64,000 nt of DNA, taken from positions 31,186 through 95,185 of the forward strand of contig NZ_LFNE01000013.1 in the NCBI RefSeq assembly GCF_001045455.1, given 5' to 3'. Below the pieces are notes generated by a model. It did not search any database. It was not told the DNA's origin and saw only the letters and a list, made by a program, of their open reading frames with translations. Shown piece after piece: positions 53,609 to 61,428 of the stretch; positions within the stretch are counted from its first letter, which is position 1; each line of letters opens with the position of its first letter. The position numbers and the translations under genes are program-made. This stretch comes from Chryseobacterium sp. FH2. GTDB taxonomy: Bacteria > Bacteroidota > Bacteroidia > Flavobacteriales > Weeksellaceae.

Positions 53609-54455
53609 AGAGAATTTTATAATAAGGTGCTGAAAAATATTTACTTGGTTTAAAATATACCGTTTTTCTTTCTGCATCGAAAATCCAAATGAAACGTCTT
53701 AATAAATCTGCCCCGAAATAGTTTACTTTTTGAGTTTTCAGGCCACCCGCAAAAAACCCGGCTGAGACATCTTTTAAAACCATACTTCCTAATTTCAAAT
53801 GAGATAAAACGCCTTGTTTTGTAATCACGCTTTGTCCTGCAGAATTTTTTAATGTTTTTTCGCCTGTAACTCTTAATTTTTTATCCAATTCTTTTCCATC
53901 TGCAAACTGATTGCTATAAAGTATTGCACCGGAATATCCCGATTGCAGTAAAAAGTAAACCTCCTGTTGCTGATTGTCAAAAATATTGTCTGCAGCGATA
54001 TAAAATTGCCCGTTTTCTGAAAATAGAGGTGTTGATTCATAATCTTTCAAATCCGGCATCATATCATATATAAGAAATTGGCTATTATCATAATCAATTT
54101 TAAAGATTTTTCCTTTGAAAATTCCTGTCCCGATTTTTCCGTCTGCTTCATGCCCGGTATATTCATTATCGAAAAATCTGATATTTTCATATTTTTTGTT
54201 TCCGATTTTTACAATATTACCATCGCTGATATCATCTTTAAATATAATATGATCCGTTTTTCTTTGACGTTCAGGAGAAATTGAGGCATCTTCCATCGCA
54301 ATTTGAAACATTAAATCGAGGGAGTCTTTATCATTTACCAAAGTTTTGACAATGATATTATTATGTTTCGTAATTCTAAAAGGGATTGTTTCCTGGGATT
54401 TTACAATAGAGAATAAAGTAAGGAAGAATAACAGTAAAATTGATTTTTCAAACAT
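53607..54455 (-). CDS. Degenerate retropepsin-like secreted protein
   Basis: The 282-residue protein has a signal peptide ending VKSQ and the two-lobed layout of aspartyl-protease-like proteins of Bacteroidota: an opening strand-rich lobe, the middle segment DGKIGTGIFKGKIFKIDYDN, and a second lobe ending FGADLLRRFIWIFDAERKTVYFKPS. Where the family normally has the catalytic D-T/S-G signatures, this copy reads FQIAMEDAS and FLLQSGYSGAIL, so both catalytic aspartates seem to be missing. It is probably a binding protein, not an enzyme. It stands alone on the minus strand. Confidence 0.65.
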   Translation of the reverse strand: MFEKSILLLFFLTLFSIVKSQETIPFRITKHNNIIVKTLVNDKDSLDLMFQIAMEDASISPERQRKTDHIIFKDDISDGNIVKIGNKKYENIRFFDNEYTGHEADGKIGTGIFKGKIFKIDYDNSQFLIYDMMPDLKDYESTPLFSENGQFYIAADNIFDNQQQEVYFLLQSGYSGAILYSNQFADGKELDKKLRVTGEKTLKNSAGQSVITKQGVLSHLKLGSMVLKDVSAGFFAGGLKTQKVNYFGADLLRRFIWIFDAERKTVYFKPSKYFSAPYYKIL

Positions 54456-54559
54456 TTTTATGATTTGATTATTAGTTATTTGCTTTAAAAATAATAAAAA
54501 GAAATGTAATTACATTTAAAAGAAACCATGGATTCTAAAAAATTATTAATTTTATATTG

Positions 54560-55072
54560 ATGAAAAATGTATACCGTAAAACCATAGAAACACCTCTTGG
54601 AGATATGTTTGCCTGTGCAGTAGACGAGGGAATTTGCCTGCTGGAATTTACTGACAGAAAAAATATTGAAAATCAGTTTAAATCTTTATCAAAATCTTTA
54701 AATGCAGAAATTGAAGAAAAAGAACATCATCATTTCAAACAATTAGAGTCAGAATTAAAAGAATATTTTGAAGGAAGAAGAGAGAAATTTGAAATTCCTT
54801 TATTTATTAAAGGAACTGATTTTCAGCAAAAAGTCTGGCAATTGCTAAGGGAAATCCCGATGGGCGAAATCAGAACCTATAAGCAACAGTCTGAATTTCT
54901 GGGAAATCCAAAAGCAATCCGGGCGGTCGGAACAGCAAACGGGATTAATAAAATTGCAATTTTAATTCCCTGCCATCGTGTTATTGGCTCAAATGGTGAG
55001 TTGGTAGGCTATGCAGGAGGAATTTGGAGAAAGCAAAAATTATTGGAGTTGGAGAAGGCTATTTTGTTTTGA
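54560..55072 (+). CDS. ogt: Methylated-DNA--protein-cysteine methyltransferase
   Basis: The ATG at 54560 is preferred; an upstream TTG would add one residue. The 170-residue protein ends in the DNA-repair domain with C138 in IPCHRVIG and GNPKAIRAVGTANG. It removes alkyl groups from O6-alkylguanine by transfer to its cysteine, once per molecule. The gene could be ogt or the C-terminal part of ada; there is no AraC domain, so ogt-type is the better name. The DUF2911 gene follows after 29 bases. Confidence 0.9.
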   Translation: MKNVYRKTIETPLGDMFACAVDEGICLLEFTDRKNIENQFKSLSKSLNAEIEEKEHHHFKQLESELKEYFEGRREKFEIPLFIKGTDFQQKVWQLLREIPMGEIRTYKQQSEFLGNPKAIRAVGTANGINKIAILIPCHRVIGSNGELVGYAGGIWRKQKLLELEKAILF

Positions 55073-55101
55073 TTTTTGTACTTTTAAGCAAAAATTTACA
55101 C

Positions 55102-55707
55102 GTGAAAAAGTTACTATTTGCAGTTTGCATATCAGCTTCAGCTTTCAGTTTTGCTCAGGATTATTCTGTTCCGGTAGCGAGTCCGCGCCAGAAAGTAGAG
55201 CAGCAGTTCTCTATGTCTAAAATTACTATCGATTATGGCAGACCGGGAGTAAAAGGGCGTAAAATCTTTGGAGATTTAGTGCCTTACGGTCAGGTTTGGA
55301 GAGCGGGAGCAAACTCATCCACAAAAATTACTTTCGGACAATCTGTCAACTTCGGGGGGAAAATTGTTCCTGCAGGAACATACGGATTATTCATTGTTCC
55401 GACAGAAAAAGAATGGAAAGTTATTTTAAATAAAGATTTTCAGCAATGGGGTGCTTATACATACGATCCAAAACAGGATGTTGTGGATGTTACCGTTCCT
55501 GTTAATAAATTAGCAGATAAGCAAGAGTGGTTTGAAATTACATTGAACCCAACAGACGAAAATTCAGGAAATCTGGTCATCAAATGGGATATGGCGCAGG
55601 CAGAAATTGCTTTAAAGCCTGCAAAACCAGATGCAGTAATCAAAATTTCTGATAAACTGAAAGAAATCAAAAAAATAGAGTCTGAAGCAGCAAAAACAAA
55701 AAGCTAA
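55102..55707 (+). CDS. DUF2911 secreted protein, GTG start
   Basis: I place the start at the GTG at 55102, because it opens a clean signal peptide (VKKLLFAVCISASAFSFAQ). The longer frame from 55024 overlaps the repair gene and disrupts the signal. The mature 180-residue protein has SMSKITIDYGRPGVKGRKIFG and VPYGQVWRAGANSSTKI, hallmarks of DUF2911, a family of unknown function common in Bacteroidota. It precedes a GNAT gene by three bases. Confidence 0.85.
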   Translation: MKKLLFAVCISASAFSFAQDYSVPVASPRQKVEQQFSMSKITIDYGRPGVKGRKIFGDLVPYGQVWRAGANSSTKITFGQSVNFGGKIVPAGTYGLFIVPTEKEWKVILNKDFQQWGAYTYDPKQDVVDVTVPVNKLADKQEWFEITLNPTDENSGNLVIKWDMAQAEIALKPAKPDAVIKISDKLKEIKKIESEAAKTKS

Positions 55708-55710
55708 AAA

Positions 55711-56235
55711 ATGAATTTCTCTATCCAGACTGTTTTAGAAAATCAGGAATATCAATTAATCCCCTTACAGCAAGGGGATTTTGAGTCTTTATACGAAGTG
55801 GCTTCCGATCCGAAGGTCTGGGAACAACACCCCAATAAAGACCGTTATCAGAGAGAAGCTTTCGAAAACTTTTTTAAAGGTGCAATGGATAGCCAAGGTG
55901 CTTTTAAAATAATTGAAAAAACAACAGGAAATGTGCTTGGAAGTACTCGTTTTTACGATTTTAATGAAAATAAAAACAGTATTTTTATCGGATATACTTT
56001 TTACGGGACAAAATCTTGGGGAAGGGGTATTAATCCTCAGATAAAGAAAATAATGCTGGATTATATTTTCCAGTTTGTAGATACTGTTCATTTTCATATT
56101 GGAAAAGAAAATTTCCGTTCACAGATCGCATTGGAAAGGCTTGGCGGGCAAAAAATTGCCGAAGAAGAAGTTGCTTATTTCGGAGAACCGGCAAGAACTA
56201 ATTTTGTTTACGAGATCAAAAAAGAAAACCATTGA
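55711..56235 (+). CDS. GNAT N-acetyltransferase (RimJ/RimL-like)
   Basis: This 174-residue GNAT-fold protein has the acetyl-CoA-binding region GYTFYGTKSWGRGINPQIKK and FHIGKENFRSQIALERLGG, the usual marks of the RimJ/RimL/SpeG-like group. The substrate is unknown. It follows the DUF2911 gene by three bases and is one base ahead of the cupin start, so the three are likely one transcript. Confidence 0.85.
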   Translation: MNFSIQTVLENQEYQLIPLQQGDFESLYEVASDPKVWEQHPNKDRYQREAFENFFKGAMDSQGAFKIIEKTTGNVLGSTRFYDFNENKNSIFIGYTFYGTKSWGRGINPQIKKIMLDYIFQFVDTVHFHIGKENFRSQIALERLGGQKIAEEEVAYFGEPARTNFVYEIKKENH

Positions 56236-56236
56236 T

Positions 56237-56602
56237 ATGAAAAAATATAAAATTCAAAAATCACCATTTGTAGTTCCTACAACAGATGGGAAATTAATTG
56301 AAGAGCATTGGGGCAATTCTACGAATAATTCCAATATTTCCATTGCACATATGGTTGCTCCGCCAAATTGGAGTGAACCGCATCAAACTCCTCAATTTGA
56401 TGAATTTACAATAATCATTTCAGGAAAAAAGCAATTTGAAGTTGACGGAGAAATCATGGTGTTGGAAAAAGGACAAAGTATTCTGGTTGAAAAAGGAGCA
56501 AGAGTCCGTTACAGCAACCCATTTTCTGAACCCTGCGAATATATTGCAGTTTGTCTTCCTGCTTTCTCGATTGACCTTGTAAATAGAGAAGAAGAAAATT
56601 AA
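56237..56602 (+). CDS. Cupin-domain protein
   Basis: The start at 56237 lies one base after the preceding stop; the longer frame from 56099 overlaps the GNAT gene. The 121-residue protein has a single cupin barrel with PHQTPQFDEFTIIISGKKQ and the segment EKGQSILVEKGARVRYSN. The usual metal-binding His pair is only partly kept (H in the PHQTPQ motif), so metal binding is uncertain. Function is unknown. Confidence 0.8.
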   Translation: MKKYKIQKSPFVVPTTDGKLIEEHWGNSTNNSNISIAHMVAPPNWSEPHQTPQFDEFTIIISGKKQFEVDGEIMVLEKGQSILVEKGARVRYSNPFSEPCEYIAVCLPAFSIDLVNREEEN

Positions 56603-56654
56603 AATTATAATAAACAGTTTTTTGTCATTTGACGATAGGAAGAATTTCTTTTTT

Positions 56655-56695
56655 TAACCATTAAGTTTATTGTAAGAAGTTAAGATTATTTAAGG
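56655..56695 (+). repeat. Single arm of a dispersed intergenic repeat
   Basis: AACCATTAAGTTTATTG and GAAGTTAAG resemble the arms of the palindromic repeat at 37.0 kb and the nested arm at 21.0 kb. It lies in the gap between the cupin and dienelactone hydrolase genes, which holds nothing else visible. Confidence 0.45.
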
Positions 56696-56754
56696 TAAAT
56701 CCGTCATTCCTTGGCTACTTTCATAATAACAAAAAACTGTTTAATTTTTGAAGC

Positions 56755-57498
56755 TTATTTCAAAATTTCTTTCAAAAACATCAGCGTATGATTCCAGGCT
56801 CTTTTGGCCATTACTTCGTTGTAGTCCGGTGATTTCGGATCAGTAAAAGTATGTTTTGAATGAGCATAAGTAATAATCTGCCAATCTGCATTTCCTTCGT
56901 TCATTTCTTTGATTAAGTTATTATAATCTTCCGGGGTTACGCCTTGGTCATCTGCGGGATTTTCAACTAAGATTTTAGTGGAAATCGGTCCGTTTGCCCT
57001 GTTTCGATCTTTTCCGATGCTTCCATGAATCGAAACAACTCCCACTACTGGTAGATTTCCTCTGGCAGATTCCAAAGCTCCTGCCCCGCCAAAACAATAT
57101 CCAATTACTGCAATTTTATCAGAAATTGCCCCATTTTTCTTCAACTCTTCTAAAGCTAATGAAATTCTTTTCTGGTAAGCGTCATAGTTTTTCTTGTAAT
57201 ATCCCGAATTTCTTGCTGCTGTATCCAAATTTGTCGGGATATTCCCTTCACCATAAATGTCAGCAATAAAAGCAATATAACCTTGTTTTTCAAGTTCGGC
57301 AGCCGCTGTTTTTGCTTCATCGTCAATTCCTTTCCAGGCGGGAAGAATCAAAACTCCAGGAAGTTTTTTTCCTGTATTGGAAGTTATCAAACCATTCAGT
57401 TTTTGTGAACCATCCTGATAAGCAACCGGTTTAAGATTTTGACTGAAAACATTTCCTGAAGCCATAAGTAATACTGTTAGTAAGATTGAACGTATCAT
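56755..57498 (-). CDS. Dienelactone hydrolase-family protein, secreted
   Basis: The start at 57498 (MIRSILLTVLLMASGNVFSQ) gives a signal peptide. The 247-residue protein has the alpha/beta-hydrolase nucleophile with cysteine in GYCFGGAGALE, typical of dienelactone hydrolases, an aspartate near DDQGVTPED and a histidine in AHSKHTFTDP. Such enzymes cleave lactones or esters; the physiological substrate here is unknown. Its own promoter region is upstream at 57.5 kb and it is not in an operon. Confidence 0.85.
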   Translation of the reverse strand: MIRSILLTVLLMASGNVFSQNLKPVAYQDGSQKLNGLITSNTGKKLPGVLILPAWKGIDDEAKTAAAELEKQGYIAFIADIYGEGNIPTNLDTAARNSGYYKKNYDAYQKRISLALEELKKNGAISDKIAVIGYCFGGAGALESARGNLPVVGVVSIHGSIGKDRNRANGPISTKILVENPADDQGVTPEDYNNLIKEMNEGNADWQIITYAHSKHTFTDPKSPDYNEVMAKRAWNHTLMFLKEILK

Positions 57499-57597
57499 AT
57501 TTTGTAATTGTTTAAGTGAACGGGAATTAAAAATCCTCATCTAAATTAATAAAAATAACTTATAATGAGGATTAATAGAATATTATAAAGTTTCCGA

Positions 57598-58212
57598 TTA
57601 ATTGAATTTTACACCTAAATCAATTAATTCTTGTTCTAAATTTGTCTCCGGAGTAATATGGACTGTATGAAAACCTAAAGATTGTGCTATATCAATATTT
57701 TTTGGATTATCATCAATGAAAACAGATTCATCTGCCCGAAGATTATACCTTTTCAATAAAACATACCAGATTTTCGGATCAGGTTTGATTAATTTTTCAG
57801 TTCCGGAAACCACAATTTTTCCATCAAATAATTGAAAAAAATCGTAGTTTTCCAATGCGTAAGGAAAAGTTTCTTCTGACCAGTTTGTTAAGCCATATAA
57901 TTGATAATCAGTTTTTCCAAGCTTTTTCAGGACTTCTACATTATGGGGAATATCACTTTTCAGCATTACACTCCAGTTATCATAATAAGCTCTGATTTCC
58001 TTTTCCCATTCAGGGAATTTTTTCACCTGGATTTCAGTGCCTTCTGACAGTAATCTTCCTCTGTCTTGCTCTTCGTTCCATTCGGATTGAGCAATATTCT
58101 CAAGAAAATATTCCATTTTCTCATCATCATTAAAATATTCCTTGAAAAAATATCTGGGATCCCAGTCCATTAAAACACCTCCAAAATCGAATATGATATT
58201 TTTAATTTCCAT
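57598..58212 (-). CDS. HAD-superfamily hydrolase
   Basis: This 204-residue protein has the HAD motifs: I, DFGGVLMDWD (nucleophile and acid); II, LTNWS; III, K in KLIKPDPKIW; IV, IDDNPKNID. The helical cap is of the C1 type seen in YihX-like phosphatases (sugar phosphates). The substrate is unknown. It is monocistronic, 99 bases after the dienelactone hydrolase gene's upstream end. Confidence 0.88.
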   Translation of the reverse strand: MEIKNIIFDFGGVLMDWDPRYFFKEYFNDDEKMEYFLENIAQSEWNEEQDRGRLLSEGTEIQVKKFPEWEKEIRAYYDNWSVMLKSDIPHNVEVLKKLGKTDYQLYGLTNWSEETFPYALENYDFFQLFDGKIVVSGTEKLIKPDPKIWYVLLKRYNLRADESVFIDDNPKNIDIAQSLGFHTVHITPETNLEQELIDLGVKFN

Positions 58213-58296
58213 AGTAAGATTTAATTATTTTTATCGTCGTTATTTAAGAATAAACAGGTTCTTGTCACTTCGTTTTTTTCAGAGCGGTAAAAAAAA

Positions 58297-58725
58297 TTAT
58301 TGCTTATAAAACAGATATTGTTCATTTTCATAAAAAGCGTTGATATGCTGTAAACCATTCGTTAAAATAATTTCTTTGGCTCCGATAATGGAATTATACC
58401 TTGCCGTTTGTTCAAATGTCTTTTCCGTTAATTTAATATGTGGAGCTTTACATTCAACCAAAATTATGGGCTCTGTCTTTTTTGTAATTAAAAGGTCAAT
58501 TCTTTTCGTTAAACCGTTTAAAACTATCTTTTTTTCAGTAATTAAAGCAGATGTAGAGTAGGACTTTACGGTCAGATAATAGTGTATCCAGTGTTGCCTT
58601 ACCCATTCTTCAGGGGTAAGTAAAAGGTAAGTTTTACGAACTAAATCATAAATAAAAAACTTATCTTTGTCTCTCTTGAATTTAAAATCAAAAGTTTCCT
58701 GAAAATTCAGTTTTGGAAGTTCCAT
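58297..58725 (-). CDS. HsdR N-terminal-like nuclease-fold protein
   Basis: This 142-residue protein matches the short HSDR_N_2 group: it contains the PD-(D/E)xK-type residues in TKRIDLLITKKTEPIILVECKAPHIKL (D, then E-x-K), with Q in FEQTARYN. The segment is the nuclease domain of type I restriction R subunits, but no helicase, methylase or specificity gene is nearby, so it is not a restriction system here. It is divergent from holA with only seven bases between the start codons, an arrangement that suggests a shared promoter region. Confidence 0.85.
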   Translation of the reverse strand: MELPKLNFQETFDFKFKRDKDKFFIYDLVRKTYLLLTPEEWVRQHWIHYYLTVKSYSTSALITEKKIVLNGLTKRIDLLITKKTEPIILVECKAPHIKLTEKTFEQTARYNSIIGAKEIILTNGLQHINAFYENEQYLFYKQ

Positions 58726-58732
58726 TTATAAG

Positions 58733-59770
58733 ATGAAAGAATTAGATTTAATCCTCAAAAGTATTAAAAATAAAGAAGTTTTACCGATTTATTTTTTCCA
58801 CGGAGAAGAGCCTTACTTTATTGATCTGGCTGTAAAAGCACTTGAACATGACTTTTTGAATGAAGATGAAAAAGCTTTCAATCAGACCGTTATCTATGGA
58901 AAAGATACAACTTATCAGGAAATTCTTTCTTTGGCGAGACAATTTCCGATGATGGGTGATAAGCAGGTGCTTATTGTAAAAGAAGCGCAGGATTTAAAAT
59001 TAAATGACAACGAAAGCAAAGCTTTGGAAGCTTATGTTGAAAATCCTGTCCCGTCAACAGTTTTGGTTTTTGCTCACAAACACAAGAAATTAGACAGTCG
59101 TAAAAAGGTTACGAAATCTTTAGATAAATTAAACGCATTATTTTTGAGTGAATCTATCAAGGAAAATAATCTTCCGAAATGGATTGCTGACGAATGTATT
59201 AAATTAAATATAAAAACCGCTCCGAATATCTCTCATTTGTTGGCAGAATATCTTGGAAATGATCTTTCCAGGATTGCGAATGAATTGAACAAACTTAAAA
59301 TTATTCTTAAAGAAGGAGAGGTTTTAGACGGAACTATTATCGAAAACCACATCGGAATCAGCAAAGAATATAATGTTTTTGAGTTGCAGAAAGCTTTAGG
59401 AACAAAAAATGCCAACGCAGCATTTAAAATTGCTCATTTTATGGGTAAAAATCCTAAGAATAATCCTTTTGTGATGATGCTGGCGAGTTTGTATAACTAC
59501 TTCTCAAACGTTATTATTTATAATACGATGATTGGTCAGCCACCACAAGTTATTGCTTCCCAAATGGGTGTTAATCCTTATTTTATTAAAGATTATGCTG
59601 AATCTGCAAGGTTGTATCCTTTAAAACATGCTACCAGGGTGATCTCAATTTTAAGAGAGTTTGATATGAAAGGAAAAGGTTTGGGAGCAGTTAATATGAA
59701 CGAAGCAGAATTAATTAAAGAGCTGGTATACAAGATTATCAATGTTGATAAGATTAAAATGAAAGTATAA
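58733..59770 (+). CDS. holA: DNA polymerase III delta subunit
   Basis: The 345-residue protein has the HolA layout: YFFHGEEPYFIDLAVKALE at the N-terminus (clamp-loader AAA-type fold), a middle region with EYLGNDLSRIANELNKLKI and a C-terminal collar domain. It opens the sliding clamp in the clamp loader. The start is seven bases from the divergent nuclease-like gene. There is no other replication gene nearby. Confidence 0.95.
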   Translation: MKELDLILKSIKNKEVLPIYFFHGEEPYFIDLAVKALEHDFLNEDEKAFNQTVIYGKDTTYQEILSLARQFPMMGDKQVLIVKEAQDLKLNDNESKALEAYVENPVPSTVLVFAHKHKKLDSRKKVTKSLDKLNALFLSESIKENNLPKWIADECIKLNIKTAPNISHLLAEYLGNDLSRIANELNKLKIILKEGEVLDGTIIENHIGISKEYNVFELQKALGTKNANAAFKIAHFMGKNPKNNPFVMMLASLYNYFSNVIIYNTMIGQPPQVIASQMGVNPYFIKDYAESARLYPLKHATRVISILREFDMKGKGLGAVNMNEAELIKELVYKIINVDKIKMKV

Positions 59771-59931
59771 AAACCTGAAAACTTATAGAAGATTTTGTCT
59801 ATCGATTTTTATTTTATCATTGACAATTCACATGTTTGATATTGACAAGTATCATTAAAATAACTTTAATTACATATTAAAAATTACGAAATTAGCAGTC
59901 GGAAATTTTTAAATCTTTTGAAAAGCAAATT

Positions 59932-60873
59932 ATGGAGCAAAACATTTTAGATTGTGTGATCGTTGGATCCGGGCCTTCTGGTTTCACAGCGGCAATTTAT
60001 GCAGCAAGAGCAGACTTAAAACCTGAATTATACACAGGTCTGGAGCCGGGCGGACAATTAACTACAACTACGGAGGTTGATAATTTTCCGGGTTATCCAG
60101 CGGGTATTACAGGTCCTGAAATGATGATGGATTTGCAAAAACAAGCGGAGAGATTCGACACAAAAGTGCATTATGAAATGATTACTAAAGTTGAATTTTC
60201 TAAAGAAGTTGGCGGTATTCACAAACTATATGCCGGAAATAAGGAAATTTTTGCCAAAACGGTTATTATTTCTACCGGAGCTACTGCAAAATATTTAGGT
60301 CTTGATGACGAAAAAAAGTATAATGGAGGAGGTGTTTCAGCATGTGCCACTTGTGACGGATTTTTCTACAGAGGAAAAGATGTTGTAGTAGTGGGTGCGG
60401 GTGATACGGCAGCGGAAGAAGCTACCTATCTTTCAAAATTGTGCAATAAAGTGACGATGTTGGTTAGAAAAGGTGAGTTCAGAGCCTCTAAAGCAATGAT
60501 TCACAGGGTTCAGAATACACCCAATATTGAAGTGAAATTCCATCACGAATTAATTGGAATTGAAGGAGAAAACAATTTGGTAGAAAGGGCTGTTGTTATC
60601 AATAATCAAACTCGGGAAAAATCAACAATCGATGTTCATGGAATTTTTATAGCGATTGGCCACAAGCCCAATACGGATATTTTCGCAGGGCAAATCGATT
60701 TGGATGAAAACGGATATATTGCAACTGAAAAAGGAGCTTCAAGAACAAATCTTCCCGGAATTTTTGCAGCCGGAGATGTTCAGGATCATATCTACAGACA
60801 GGCTATTACAGCCGCAGGAAGTGGTTGTATGGCTGCTATGGATGCTGAAAAGTATCTCGCTGAATTACATTAA
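59932..60873 (+). CDS. trxB: Thioredoxin-disulfide reductase
   Basis: The 313-residue flavoprotein has the FAD-binding GSGPSGFTAAIYAARA, the redox pair C138-A-T-C141 in SACATCDGFFY, the NADPH-binding GAGDTAAEEATYL and the C-terminal GIFAAGDVQDHIYRQ. It reduces thioredoxin with NADPH. A 161-base gap upstream holds no recognised signal. A terminator follows. Confidence 0.97.
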   Translation: MEQNILDCVIVGSGPSGFTAAIYAARADLKPELYTGLEPGGQLTTTTEVDNFPGYPAGITGPEMMMDLQKQAERFDTKVHYEMITKVEFSKEVGGIHKLYAGNKEIFAKTVIISTGATAKYLGLDDEKKYNGGGVSACATCDGFFYRGKDVVVVGAGDTAAEEATYLSKLCNKVTMLVRKGEFRASKAMIHRVQNTPNIEVKFHHELIGIEGENNLVERAVVINNQTREKSTIDVHGIFIAIGHKPNTDIFAGQIDLDENGYIATEKGASRTNLPGIFAAGDVQDHIYRQAITAAGSGCMAAMDAEKYLAELH

Positions 60874-60892
60874 TTTTACTAAATTCAATATG

Positions 60893-60921
60893 AAACACAT
60901 CTTTTCGGGTGTGTTTTTTTA
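60893..60921 (+). terminator. Terminator of trxB
   Basis: A 9-bp stem (AAACACATC with GGTGTGTTT, one T-G pair, 6-base loop) ends in a long T run, 19 bases after the trxB stop. Confidence 0.8.
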
Positions 60922-61024
60922 TTTTAATTCGGGTATTTTATAGAATTAATCAAGGTTCAGAAAAATAATTAAACTGATTTTTAGCTGATTATTAATTTTT
61001 GTTAAAATTTGTTTTAAAAATATT

Positions 61025-61054
61025 TTGGCAATAAAGAAAAACGTTCTATATTTG
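61025..61054 (+). promoter_or_regulatory. Promoter of tRNA-Ser
   Basis: TTG at 61025-61027 and TATATTTG at 61047-61054 fit the Bacteroidota -33/-7 consensus at 19-base spacing, 35 bases before the tRNA. Confidence 0.75.
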
Positions 61055-61089
61055 CACCACTGAAAACGAAGATAACATCGGAGTTTAAA

Positions 61090-61174
61090 GGAGAGTTGGC
61101 AGAGTGGTCGATTGCGGCAGTCTTGAAAACTGTTGACTGTAACAGGTCCGGGGGTTCGAATCCCTCACTCTCCG
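61090..61174 (+). tRNA. tRNA-Ser (anticodon UGA)
   Basis: The 85-base sequence folds as a serine tRNA. The acceptor stem pairs GGAGAGT (61090-61096) with ACTCTCC (61167-61173), with discriminator G at 61174. The anticodon loop is CTTGAAA with TGA at 61124-61126, there is a long variable arm, and the T arm holds GGTTCGAATCC. CCA is not encoded. tRNA 3' ends are favoured targets of integrases, and an integrase gene lies 255 bases downstream. Confidence 0.97.
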
Positions 61175-61200
61175 CTGGTAGAGATACTAAAATAAGCTAA

Positions 61201-61234
61201 AACGCTGTAAACATCAATGTTTACAGCGTTTTTT
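61201..61234 (+). terminator. Terminator after tRNA-Ser
   Basis: A 14-bp perfect stem (AACGCTGTAAACAT / ATGTTTACAGCGTT) with only a two-base loop is followed by T residues. Confidence 0.85.
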
Positions 61235-61261
61235 GTTTTTACGCTAGAGTCAAAAAAAATC

Positions 61262-61327
61262 AAAATAGGTCACGATTTTTATGACCTATTCCGTGACCCA
61301 TCCTTAAAATTTGAAAATAGGTCACGA
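61262..61327. repeat. Repeats downstream of tRNA-Ser, candidate integrase arm sites
   Basis: The 14-base sequence AAAATAGGTCACGA occurs twice in direct orientation (61262-61275 and 61314-61327). Between them lie two inverted partial copies, ATGACCTATT (61281-61290) and CCGTGACCC (61291-61299). This is the arrangement expected of arm-type recombinase or excisionase sites near an att site. Confidence 0.6.
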
Positions 61328-61383
61328 AAAATTCAGGGAAACCCGACTAATAGGCAGTCTAACGATTGTACATCTTGCAAAAA

Positions 61384-61425
61384 GTGGTAACAAAAACTAA
61401 ATTATTAAACAATTAAAGTTACCAC
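61384..61425. promoter_or_regulatory. Inverted repeat before the first integrase gene
   Basis: GTGGTAAC (61384-61391) and GTTACCAC (61418-61425) form a perfect 8-bp inverted repeat around 26 AT-rich bases, ending three bases before the integrase start. It may be an operator for autoregulation or a recombinase-binding site. Confidence 0.55.
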
Positions 61426-61428
61426 ACA

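Noticed and set aside
58297..58725. A restriction-modification system
   Set aside because: Only a short HsdR N-terminal-like domain is present; no methylase, specificity or helicase gene lies in the window.
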